Shown here: positions 37,195 through 45,152 of the stretch, piece by piece
How the letters are laid out: the number at the start of each line of letters is the position of its first letter
Numbering within the stretch: the stretch's first letter is position 1
Origin: DASYXZ01 sp035946625
GTDB lineage: Bacteria; Acidobacteriota; Terriglobia; UBA7540
NCBI GenBank assembly: GCA_035946625.1
Contig: DASYZE010000060.1
Coordinates: 1-64,000 of the forward strand
Reading direction: 5' to 3'
DNA length: 64,000 nucleotides
The notes under the pieces: model-generated
The model's database searches: none
The model's input: only the letters and a program-made list of their open reading frames with translations
What the model was told of the DNA's origin: nothing
Program-made: the position numbers and the translations under genes

Positions 37195-39165
37195 ATGCGC
37201 CGCGGTGTCTGGCGGCGGAAAGGCTGGAGGAAAAACTTGGGCTATCGATTTCCATTTCGCTGGTCAGCCAGTTCATTTTGGCTACTTCTTTTATTATTCG
37301 CACCCTCTTTGGTTGCGTTGCCCGCCGCGGGCCAAACTGTGCCGCCGTTGGAGTTGAATTACCATTTGCGCCTGGCACGCCCCACCACCCACCTGGTGGA
37401 AGTCCAGATTGATGTGGCCAGAGTGACTTCGCCCTCCCTCGATTTTGTCTTGCCCGCCTGGTCCCCGGGCCGCTATGCCATTTATGATTTCGCCAAGAAC
37501 GTCCAGGAGTTTGAGGCGCTGGACGGGCAAGGGCGGGCTCTCGAATGGACTCAGCGCGACAAGCAAACCTGGCACGTGGACACCCCTGCCCGCGCAGGCG
37601 GCGTCCGGGTGCGCTACCGGGTATATGCCAATGACCTGAATGGCTCGTTTTCTCAATTCGATTCCACCCATTTGAATTTGAATGGCGCCTCGGTTTATAT
37701 GTACGTGGAAGGGCACAAGGCGGATTCCCTCACCCTCACTCTGGAAGATTTACCCGACGAGGCGCCGGCATGGAAAATAATCAGCGGGTTTTCACCTTCC
37801 ACCGAGCAAAAGACATTCTCTGTGCCCAGCTATGACCGTTTGATTGACACGCCGCTGGAATTGTGCGGGGAGTGCCAGCTCGATGAGTTTCGAGACCACG
37901 ACAAGACTTTTCGTGTGCTCATCCATAATTACACGGCGGAAGAGATTGATGCCAGGGACGCCGCCAACGCCCCCACGGCCGTGCTGATGACCGGAATCAC
38001 GGATCAACTGAAAAAAATCGTGCACTCTGAAATGGCGATGATGCCCGCCCCCGATTTTGATACTTACACTTTCATCTTCCACTTTGCGCCTGAAATTTCG
38101 CTTGGCGATGGCATGGAGCATTTGAATTCCACCCAGATCATCACGCGCGGATCTCTGGATGTGGAGACGGCTCAGGACGCGGTGGAAACCGCCGCGCACG
38201 AGTTTTTTCACCTTTGGAACGTGAAGCGATTGCGCCCTGCCGCGCTTGGCCCCTTTGACTATACGAAGGAAAATTACACCCGCTCGCTGTGGTTTGCCGA
38301 GGGCGTCACCAGCTATTATGCCTACGTCCAGCTTCTGCGCTCCGGCATCTGGAGTCGCGAAGTTTTTCTCAATCACCTGGCGGATGAAATCCGCACGCTG
38401 GAATTGGAGCCTGGCCGCGAACTGATGTCCGCTGAAAGTTCCAGCTTCCATGCCTGGTTTTATGACCGCGCGCCGCAAATGCAGGAGACTAATTTCCCCA
38501 ACTCCACCATCTCCTACTACAACAAAGGCGCGTTGCTCGGGATGCTGCTGGACCTTGAAATTCGCTCGCGCACTCACGGGAGGAAATCTCTGGACGATCT
38601 CATGCGTTCACTGTACCAGAGTTTCTATGCAGCGCCTCCTGCCACAATATACGGGCCCGGGCACGGCTACGAGGAGAAGGATTTACTCGAAGCGACGAAC
38701 GCCCTGACGGGAAGCGACTTCACCGAGTTCTTCAACAAATACGTGGCCGGGACGGAACCGCTTCCCTGCGCGCAGACGCTGGCGCTTGCCGGCCTGGAGC
38801 TGCAGACAAGCGTCGCTTCTGATGCGACCCCTTGGATTGGCATTTCCGCCCAACAGGAAGACCGCGGATTGCGCATCACCTCTGTGCGTCCGGGAAGCGG
38901 GGCCGATCTGGGGGGATTAAGCGCGGGCGATCTTCTGCTGAACGTGGATGAGCTATCTCTGGCCACCACGGCGCTGAAAGACCGGCTGAAGATCTACCCC
39001 CCCGGCGCCGAAGTCCCTTTCACCGTCGAACGGCACAACCGGCGGGAGAGAATCACAGTGAAACTGTCCGCTCCGGTGAAAGATCAATATTCGATTGATG
39101 AGTTGCCGGCGGCCACCGCCGAGCAAAAAGCAATCGGTGACGCCTGGTTGCATGTTGAGGACTGA
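37195..39165 (+). CDS. M61 family metallopeptidase with PDZ domain
   Basis: A 656-residue secreted or membrane-tethered peptidase. After a signal-like helix (about 24-44) comes the M61 N-terminal beta domain (FVLPAWSPGRYAIYDFAKNV), then the zinc site H335-EFF-H339 in AAHEFFHLWNVKRLRP and the distal glutamate in LWFAEGVTSYY. A PDZ domain lies at about 545-630 (GISAQQEDRGLRITSVRPGS). M61 enzymes (glycyl aminopeptidase relatives) trim peptides with Gly or Ala at the N-terminus. It probably works with the upstream acylase in periplasmic peptide or amide recycling, but that is only inferred from proximity. Confidence 0.92.
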   Translation: MRRGVWRRKGWRKNLGYRFPFRWSASSFWLLLLLFAPSLVALPAAGQTVPPLELNYHLRLARPTTHLVEVQIDVARVTSPSLDFVLPAWSPGRYAIYDFAKNVQEFEALDGQGRALEWTQRDKQTWHVDTPARAGGVRVRYRVYANDLNGSFSQFDSTHLNLNGASVYMYVEGHKADSLTLTLEDLPDEAPAWKIISGFSPSTEQKTFSVPSYDRLIDTPLELCGECQLDEFRDHDKTFRVLIHNYTAEEIDARDAANAPTAVLMTGITDQLKKIVHSEMAMMPAPDFDTYTFIFHFAPEISLGDGMEHLNSTQIITRGSLDVETAQDAVETAAHEFFHLWNVKRLRPAALGPFDYTKENYTRSLWFAEGVTSYYAYVQLLRSGIWSREVFLNHLADEIRTLELEPGRELMSAESSSFHAWFYDRAPQMQETNFPNSTISYYNKGALLGMLLDLEIRSRTHGRKSLDDLMRSLYQSFYAAPPATIYGPGHGYEEKDLLEATNALTGSDFTEFFNKYVAGTEPLPCAQTLALAGLELQTSVASDATPWIGISAQQEDRGLRITSVRPGSGADLGGLSAGDLLLNVDELSLATTALKDRLKIYPPGAEVPFTVERHNRRERITVKLSAPVKDQYSIDELPAATAEQKAIGDAWLHVED

Positions 39166-39897
39166 AGAGGAAAGAATTTTGGCGGATCAATTTCAGCCCC
39201 TGGCCTGACGACGCCGCGCCACACCATCGGAGTAGATTGGTTGAGCCTGTCTCTGGAGGCGAGAGAAAGCGCATTAAGAATCCCAGGAATTGCCTGCACG
39301 CGCCATTTGGCTCTTGCGGAGGCAAAACCAACCCAAATTTCTAGCCCATTTTCCCGCCCGCCTATTGGGTATCGCCATTTTTATCAAGACGATACGCGCA
39401 AAGCCAAAAAGCCGCAGTATGGTAAGTCACTTTGAATTAGTAAGCATCCCTTGGCAGAGCCGGGGGGCTTTAGTCTGTGAGCCACTCTGTGCGGCTGCGA
39501 GGTCGCTAACGCGGCCCCACAAAACCACGGGGTATGGTGTTGCGAGCGCTGGGCAACCGATTCTCAAGCTCCCCCAGCTTTCTCGGCGCCTCCCAAGTCC
39601 GGCACGTTTATGCAAGTCTCAAAGTGTACAGGCAGCGAAAGTGCCGGGACCTGTTGCGCTAAAGAATATGCATCTTGGTGAGCCCCCGACTGCGTACTGC
39701 CGGAATTGTCAAACCTTTACTGCCTCCCCGCCCAAGCCGGGGGACCTCCCAAATGAATTAGTTTCGGATGCTGCTTGAGATGGGATTATTGAATATCATG
39801 CAGACACACCCCAGGGTCTGAAGTTGCCAAACTCTGCGCTACCAGCTGCCGGGAAATCATGCCGAAATTCCGGAGGAGGTGCAAAATGAGCACGGTA
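39166..39897. other. 732-bp gap without a convincing gene
   Basis: I find no recognisable gene. A plus-strand frame at 39290-39778 stays open for 162 codons but is rich in Arg, Pro and Ala without domain motifs. The segment 39450-39720 has an odd composition and ends near CxxC-like YCRNCQTF in translation; it may be the remains of a mobile element or a conserved non-coding repeat. AGGAGGTG at 39871-39879 precedes an ATG, but the frame from it is shadowed by the phosphoesterase. Confidence 0.4.
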
Positions 39898-41238
39898 TTA
39901 GTCATCGTCAGGCGGCAAGGGAGGACTTGTATCGTTCAGGAAATACGCCGCCTGGAACTGGGTGGGAATGCTGGTGAAAGGCATGGGGGACATTTGATAG
40001 AAGTCGAAGCAATCCCTCAGGTCATCGGCCCGCGCATCGGCATAGCCCAGCGAAGGCAGGCCGTAGACCTCTTCGATGAACTTCAGGATGCTGCCGAAAT
40101 CGTGCGTGACATGCGAAACATAGCCATGTTTTGCATAGGGGGAGACCACGATGAGGGGCACGCGAAACCCGTATTCATAGGAATTATAGATCCTTGGCGC
40201 AACGTGGTCATACCATCCTCCCCAGTCATCCCAAGTGATGAAGATGGCCGTGTCCGGCCAATAGGGGCTGTTGCCGATGGCATTCACAATCGATGCCACC
40301 CAGGCCGGTCCGGAACCATCGGTGACCCCTGGGTGGTCGGATTCCTGGCCCGTCGGCATCACCCAGGTTACCTGGGCCATCTGATTGTTGGCGATATCCA
40401 GCAACACCTGTTTTGGGGACAAAATGACGTTGGCCCAATCCGCTCCGGAGCGAAGATGTTGAATGGATTCGGGGGCATTCCAGATGGCGTAAAGAGGAGC
40501 GGACGGAGCGTAATACCGCCAATCGATCCCATGAGCGTCCAACTCATCCATCAGGGTGGGATGATCGAAACAAGGGTACGCCTTGAATTGCTCACTGCCT
40601 AGAGGGCCGATCAAGCGCACAAACGCAGTAAGAGGAGCCGTGCACCCGGTCCCCCCCACGGTGTTTTCCGCCGCGAACAAATTGCTGCTCGCCGAGGGCG
40701 CAGAGGTTCCCGCAATAATGAACTGATGGGCGGGGAAGCTGGGTCCCTGATTGGTTTGAAACATTCGATCCGCGAAGGCGTACTCTTTAGCCAACTGCAT
40801 ATAGGGCTTCACATCGGATGGGACAACGAATTTGAACTGTGGATCGGTGGGCGGACAGTCGGTGGCGTTGGCCGAGCATACCACGGCCACTTTGTCCGCG
40901 CCGTCCATTTTTCCATGGTCGTACATCTTCAAAAATGCAGCATGCGAGTGGTCCAGATCGTAATTGGTGGCCAAGGGCTCCGGCGTAAGCGAGATGGTGT
41001 CGCCGGCAGAATTCAACCCACTGTCCGCGATATCGGCGTTGGGCAAGCCATGAAAAAGATTGTCCGGGGTGCGATTCTCCTGAAAGATCACAACCACGTG
41101 ATTGATTTTCGCTATGATCGGAGGCGGGGCGGGGGAAGCATTGCTGCTTCCGAATCCTCCCAAGAACTTGATGAAGATGCCCAGGCTGGCCAGCAGGGAG
41201 GCGGTGTAAAAAAAGCTCAATCGTTTTGTTCGCTTCAC
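39898..41238 (-). CDS. Secreted phosphoesterase (phospholipase C/acid phosphatase family)
   Basis: A 446-residue protein of the phosphoesterase family PF04185. The start is GTG 41238 behind GGGGGAGGAG, giving a signal-anchor (KRTKRLSFFYTASLLASLG). HVVVIFQENRTPDNLFHG is the metal-binding N-terminal motif, NQGPSFPAHQFIIAGTS the middle block and TWDDWGGWYDHVAPR the C-terminal block with metal-binding Asp and His. Members hydrolyse phospholipids or phosphomonoesters outside the cytoplasm. An ATG 111 bases upstream would place the signal inside the chain and is rejected. It is divergent from the beta-lactamase-like gene. Confidence 0.9.
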   Translation of the reverse strand: MKRTKRLSFFYTASLLASLGIFIKFLGGFGSSNASPAPPPIIAKINHVVVIFQENRTPDNLFHGLPNADIADSGLNSAGDTISLTPEPLATNYDLDHSHAAFLKMYDHGKMDGADKVAVVCSANATDCPPTDPQFKFVVPSDVKPYMQLAKEYAFADRMFQTNQGPSFPAHQFIIAGTSAPSASSNLFAAENTVGGTGCTAPLTAFVRLIGPLGSEQFKAYPCFDHPTLMDELDAHGIDWRYYAPSAPLYAIWNAPESIQHLRSGADWANVILSPKQVLLDIANNQMAQVTWVMPTGQESDHPGVTDGSGPAWVASIVNAIGNSPYWPDTAIFITWDDWGGWYDHVAPRIYNSYEYGFRVPLIVVSPYAKHGYVSHVTHDFGSILKFIEEVYGLPSLGYADARADDLRDCFDFYQMSPMPFTSIPTQFQAAYFLNDTSPPLPPDDD

Positions 41239-41640
41239 GGCTCCTCCCCCTTGGCTACGGCCTGAGTCCCGCTCGCGCTGCCAAGTATGATCTATGAAAA
41301 TGAGGTGAGATGCAAGAAATTTGGTCTGTGCAAGCTGAAGTGAAATCACTCTGGCAAAACGAGCTTGATAAGTCCCGGCAGCCAGTGAGCCGTCGGTTTT
41401 TAGATTTGAGTGGGTGCGTCGTCAACTGGCATTTAAAGGCACAAATTCGCCGCGCGCTCACCCAATCGCAAAGCGAGAAATGTCCGAATAAATTGGGTAG
41501 CAGCGCCCAGGCCAGGCTGGGTCGTCGTATAATGCCGGCCGTGGATCGGCATGACCAAGGTAAAGGCCCTTCATTCCGAGACTGATTGAGCTCAAGACGC
41601 AGACCTGGAGACTCGCGCCTGCCGACCAGGAATAGACGCT
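41239..41640. other. Divergent gap upstream of the metallo-beta-lactamase-like gene
   Basis: No gene is supported. A perfect TATAAT lies at 41528-41533, about 108 bases before the plus-strand ATG, but without a matching -35. The gap must also contain the minus-strand phosphoesterase promoter. Confidence 0.4.
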
Positions 41641-42537
41641 ATGTCATCAAAACAAAAAATGCCGACGATTACGCGGTTAAGTTTATTGCTGTGCTTATGG
41701 GTTCTCATGCCGGCATTCACCGGTGGCTTGCGGGCGCAAGGCAGTCCCGACTGGACGGAGCCTTTTCCTGCCTACCGAGTGATGGGCAACATCTACTACG
41801 TGGGAAGGCGCGGATTGGCATCGTATCTCATCACTACATCCGAGGGCGATATTCTGATCAACAGCAGTCTCCCAAGCTCGGTGGCGCTGATTCGTGCCAG
41901 CGTGGAGAAGTTGGGCTTCCGTTTCACTGACATTAAAATTCTGCTGATCAGCCACGCGCACTGGGACCACTGCGCGGGCAGCGCCCGATTGAAAGAATTA
42001 ACCGGCGCGAAATACATGGTGATGGACGCGGACGTGCCCGTGGTGGAATCGGGCGGGCGCAGCGATTTCCAGTACGGGAATGACCTGCACAATCTCTATC
42101 CGCCGGCGAAAGTTGACCGGGTGCTGCACGATGGCGACGTGGTGACGCTCGGCAACGCCGCGTTGACGGCGCACCTTACTCCCGGACACACCCGCGGCTG
42201 CACCACGTGGACCATGAAAGCGCGCGAAGGAAACCGGACCTACAACGTGGTCATTGTGGGCAGTCCTAATGTGAACCCGGGCTACCGGCTGGTCCACAAT
42301 ACGAAATATCCGGAAATCGCCCGCGATTACGAACGCACGTTCCGAGCCCTTCAATCATTCCCCTGCGACGTTTTTCTCGGCGCGCATGGGAATTATTACG
42401 GAATGGAGGCCAAATACGCGCGCATGAAAGCGGGCGGCCACAATCCTTTTATCGATCCGGACGGCTACAAAAGTTATGTCGCCGAACGCGAGCGGGCCTT
42501 CCGAGCCGAGTTGGCTAAACAAAGTGCGACTCCGTAA
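41641..42537 (+). CDS. Subclass B3 metallo-beta-lactamase-like enzyme
   Basis: A 298-residue exported protein (signal about 1-33, LRAQG). All B3 zinc ligands are present: H105, H107, D109 and H110 in SHAHWDHCAG, H183 in TPGHTRGCTTW, and H249 in GAHGNYYG. The position that is Cys221 in subclass B1 is serine here (VIVGSPN), as in B3. The N-terminal PFPAYRVMGNIYYVG and the LASYLI strand are also B3-like. It could hydrolyse penicillins, cephalosporins and carbapenems in the periplasm, as environmental B3 enzymes do, but a non-lactam substrate is possible. It is monocistronic, with no LysR regulator beside it. Confidence 0.88.
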   Translation: MSSKQKMPTITRLSLLLCLWVLMPAFTGGLRAQGSPDWTEPFPAYRVMGNIYYVGRRGLASYLITTSEGDILINSSLPSSVALIRASVEKLGFRFTDIKILLISHAHWDHCAGSARLKELTGAKYMVMDADVPVVESGGRSDFQYGNDLHNLYPPAKVDRVLHDGDVVTLGNAALTAHLTPGHTRGCTTWTMKAREGNRTYNVVIVGSPNVNPGYRLVHNTKYPEIARDYERTFRALQSFPCDVFLGAHGNYYGMEAKYARMKAGGHNPFIDPDGYKSYVAERERAFRAELAKQSATP

Positions 42538-42712
42538 GGGCGGGTTTACCCCGCCACCTTCTGCGGGAAGAGAATGTGGTATGGCACGAGGATAAAATGG
42601 CGCAGGTCGGTCGCATGACCGCGACAAGTATACCTTGGTCTACGTTTGGATGATCTCAAAACGCAAGCATGAAAGTCTGCGCCGGCCTGTGGGATATTCG
42701 GTGACGCGGCGT

Positions 42713-43168
42713 TTATAGGGACGCGCCTGGATCAAGAATCGGAAGCAGCTCGGAGCGTGCGGCGTCGAGTAATTGCTGATCCGCGCAGACGAACGTCGGT
42801 GTTTCCGTATTGTCCGCTGTCTTGAGCACTAGACATCCCGCCAACTGAACGGCATCGTACGCGCGGAGAGCATATCGATCGATCATTTCCATTGCCCCGT
42901 CGAGGACAGCGTCACTCAATGCCAGTCGAAGAAACCTGGCCTCCAAATCCTGTTGAAGTCGGTCCAAAATGAGGTTGGCGGTCAAGTGGTCGATATCCCC
43001 GCCCCGTTCTCGACGCCTAATGGCAGAACGTGCCTCGACGCCCGCTATCGCTAACACGGCGAATCGATTTTCGGGCGGAATCCTCGCAAGCTGCAGGAGC
43101 CGGTCGGTGCCTGGCTCCTGCACATATAGCTTGACCAGCGCGCTCGTCTCAAGATAATAAAGGGCCAC
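42713..43168 (-). CDS. PIN-domain ribonuclease toxin, VapC-like
   Basis: A 151-residue PIN domain. Its GTG start at 43168 lies one base after the stop of the upstream gene, so the two are translationally coupled. Active-site acids: E7 in YYLETSALVKLY (glutamate where most VapC proteins have aspartate, a variant seen in this subfamily), the glutamate in GVEARSAIRR, D in LRAYDAVQLAG and D in FVCADQQLL. VapC toxins cleave specific tRNAs or rRNA. The upstream partner is not a recognisable VapB, which makes the pair unusual. Confidence 0.85.
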   Translation of the reverse strand: MALYYLETSALVKLYVQEPGTDRLLQLARIPPENRFAVLAIAGVEARSAIRRRERGGDIDHLTANLILDRLQQDLEARFLRLALSDAVLDGAMEMIDRYALRAYDAVQLAGCLVLKTADNTETPTFVCADQQLLDAARSELLPILDPGASL

Positions 43169-43169
43169 T

Positions 43170-43895
43170 TCAGCGCCTATCGCGCAACACGGTTGCAGAT
43201 AGGTCGCCACCGCGTATTGCCATGGGCTTGAAATCGGGCAACGCGTCACCCGGTGTCTCCAGAATTGACTTCACTTCCGGCATCAGCCGATTCAGGCGTA
43301 TCGCCGTCACTGGGAATTGAGGGGACTTGGGGTTGGAAACCTTGCTGGTTAAAATCAGCCGGTTATCGATGGCCCTGCGCAGGGCCGCCTGCCTCTCGGA
43401 ATCGACAACAGCCCATGTGAAGCCTTCCGAGGTTAGCACCGTATCACGGAACCACTTCAAGGCAACAAAGCTGTACCCCGGTCGAGATTCCGCGCGATCC
43501 AATGCCCGAACCAAGTCGGACTGAGGATCGGCTTCTACGACACTCGATTTCCGCGCCTGGCTGACCGGAGGCGTGAGGGTGGCGTGTGCAGGTGGTTGGG
43601 AACCGGGTTGGGATGGATGTGAAATCTCTGAGGCTAGCCTGGGAAATCGTTGGGGGGCCTCATGTGCTTGGCGAGCTTGCTGCGGCGGATCTGGATTCCG
43701 TTCAAACTCAATGATGATCGAGTCTGTATCTGGCGACCAGTTTTTTTCGAACTCTGAAGTACGCCTCTTGTCTCTCGATTTGCCGTGAAGCCTCGCCCGG
43801 CACAAATAGCCCTCTCGCAGCAGACCCAAATCCCGCAAAAGCTCGGGAGCCGCTTTCTCGATCTGCGATTCAATATCTTTTATAGTTTTCTTCAT
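43170..43895 (-). CDS. Unknown 241-residue partner of the PIN toxin, candidate antitoxin
   Basis: Starts at ATG 43895 behind AAAGAGA. The first 60 residues are charged (MKKTIKDIESQIEKAAPELLRDLG, RARLHGKSRDKRRTS), a middle section is Pro/Gln-rich and disordered-looking, and the last 110 residues form an apparent folded domain (LVRALDRAESRPGYSFVAL, FTWAVVDSERQAALRRAID, FPVTAIRLNRLMPEVKSIL). There is no AbrB, RHH or Phd motif. It ends one base before the VapC-like gene and shares its promoter, the position of an antitoxin. I infer an antitoxin or regulator but do not recognise the family. Confidence 0.6.
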   Translation of the reverse strand: MKKTIKDIESQIEKAAPELLRDLGLLREGYLCRARLHGKSRDKRRTSEFEKNWSPDTDSIIIEFERNPDPPQQARQAHEAPQRFPRLASEISHPSQPGSQPPAHATLTPPVSQARKSSVVEADPQSDLVRALDRAESRPGYSFVALKWFRDTVLTSEGFTWAVVDSERQAALRRAIDNRLILTSKVSNPKSPQFPVTAIRLNRLMPEVKSILETPGDALPDFKPMAIRGGDLSATVLRDRR

Positions 43896-43956
43896 TTAAA
43901 TTCTCTTTGTTTCCATTTAGTGTAGGCTGCGAAATTCTTCAGCTCCACTTATATCT

Positions 43957-43984
43957 ATGATAGCAAAAATAGTCTCTTTGTCAA
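43957..43984 (-). promoter_or_regulatory. Consensus promoter for the PIN toxin operon
   Basis: On the minus strand TTGACA (43984-43979) and TATCAT (43962-43957) are 16 bases apart in an A+T-rich stretch. The near-palindrome CTATGATAG overlaps the -10 and could be an operator for autoregulation. The first start codon lies about 60 bases downstream. Confidence 0.6.
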
Positions 43985-44009
43985 GCTAAATCTTGAGTAC
44001 CCGACTCGC

Positions 44010-44264
44010 ATGAAATTACCATCTGTTGGGAGGAATAAGAGGCAGTCCGGATTAGTCCTGATTTTGGTGGGTGCAGCTCTGTTTGTATACGGCGTCCTAA
44101 ACTTCAACGAGTCTGGATCAGGAAATGACAGAGTTGATCCTCTCGTTAGCGGCGGTGGCTCATACGGGTATGGCTACAGCTATGGCAGAGAGGCGCGCCT
44201 TGAAGCGGCTCTGGGGACCGTTCTGATCGTTTCCGGAACGTATCGATACCGCTCAACAGAATAG
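44010..44264 (+). CDS. Small two-helix membrane protein
   Basis: An 84-residue protein with a hydrophobic helix (about 14-33, GLVLILVGAALFVYGVLNF), a Gly/Ser/Tyr-rich loop (GGGSYGYGYSYGRE) and a second weaker helix (ALGTVLIVSGTY). The layout recalls small DUF3185-type membrane proteins, but I cannot assign it. The start ATG 44010 has only a weak ribosome site. It is divergent from the toxin operon, whose promoter overlaps its upstream region. Confidence 0.5.
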   Translation: MKLPSVGRNKRQSGLVLILVGAALFVYGVLNFNESGSGNDRVDPLVSGGGSYGYGYSYGREARLEAALGTVLIVSGTYRYRSTE

Positions 44265-44358
44265 CAAGAAAATACAGGAACCCATCAAGTTTCGGCAAGC
44301 ACACGAAAAGGCGATTCGCGAACCGTCCCCAGCAAGTTGGCTCCAGGCGACCCCCCTT

Positions 44359-44991
44359 TCATGATTTCGCATTCTCTCTTCTTTTGCGCAGGTAATAGGC
44401 GGTTACAGCTACGACCCCGCCGAGTCCCACGAGCGATAGGGCAATCCAATCAAACTCCTTGACCAATTGGACGAGCCTTGGCCAATTATTGCCAAATAAA
44501 AATCCGACACAAGTGATGCTTGTGGCCCAAATCACCGCGCCGCTGAAGTCAAAGGCGAGGAAGCGCAGGTACGGCATACTGAACGACCCGGCAAAGAGTC
44601 CGGAGAACATGCGCAGTCCGGTGATGAACCGCGCCACAAACACCGCCCATTGGCCGTGCTTCAAATAATAGGTTTGGGCCTTTTGGAAGTGCCTGCCGAA
44701 GAAGCCGAGCCGTCGGCGAAGCCACTCCACAAAAGCCTTGCCGCCATAATGCCCTAGGCAATAACCAAGGGTATCGCCGAGACTGGCGCCGGCAATTGCG
44801 GTAAGGATGGCGCGTTCCAAATTGATCTTCCCTTCGTGAGCAAGAAACCCGGCGAAGAGCAGGACGGTTTCGCCCGGCACGGGGATTCCGCCGTTTTCCA
44901 GCATCACGCCGAAGAAAATCACCCAGTACCCGTAGCGGGCGAAGAATTCGGAGAGGGTTTGGAATATGGTATCGGCCACAGGCGTCTTCAT
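44359..44991 (-). CDS. DedA family membrane protein
   Basis: A 210-residue polytopic protein with the DedA/SNARE-associated signatures: FFGVMLENGGIPVPGETVLLFAGFLA near the start (conserved Glu and PGE), GDTLGYCLGHYGGK in the middle and FARFITGLRMFSGLFAGSF, with the functional arginines. DedA proteins are flippases or scramblases that recycle undecaprenyl phosphate or phospholipids. I use the ATG at 44991 (MKTPVADTIF); upstream codons run into a palindromic repeat. It is divergent from the methyltransferase/MTHFR gene. Confidence 0.9.
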   Translation of the reverse strand: MKTPVADTIFQTLSEFFARYGYWVIFFGVMLENGGIPVPGETVLLFAGFLAHEGKINLERAILTAIAGASLGDTLGYCLGHYGGKAFVEWLRRRLGFFGRHFQKAQTYYLKHGQWAVFVARFITGLRMFSGLFAGSFSMPYLRFLAFDFSGAVIWATSITCVGFLFGNNWPRLVQLVKEFDWIALSLVGLGGVVAVTAYYLRKRRENAKS

Positions 44992-45033
44992 TATGCATGA
45001 AGGGTGCTCCGGCAGGTAGTGTCTCAGTTTGCT

Positions 45034-45099
45034 GTAGCGGCGGTCTCTGACCGCAGGAAGCAATTGAATCAAAAAACGGCGGTCGGAGACCGCCGCTAC
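45034..45099. repeat. REP-like inverted repeat GTAGCGGCGGTC...GACCGCCGCTAC
   Basis: The outer 12-base ends are perfect inverted repeats and each half carries its own small hairpin (GCGGTCTCTGACCGC; CGGTCGGAGACCG). It lies in the divergent gap before 45153 and shares its end motif with the elements at 6847 and 24672. Confidence 0.75.
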
Positions 45100-45152
45100 A
45101 AAGGCCACAACCGGTTTGTGCTGCGCCCGATGCGTGATAAAATAGTCCGATA

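Noticed and set aside
39290..39778. 162-codon plus-strand frame in the gap after the M61 peptidase
   Set aside because: No recognisable domain, biased composition and no convincing ribosome site; kept only as part of the gap description.
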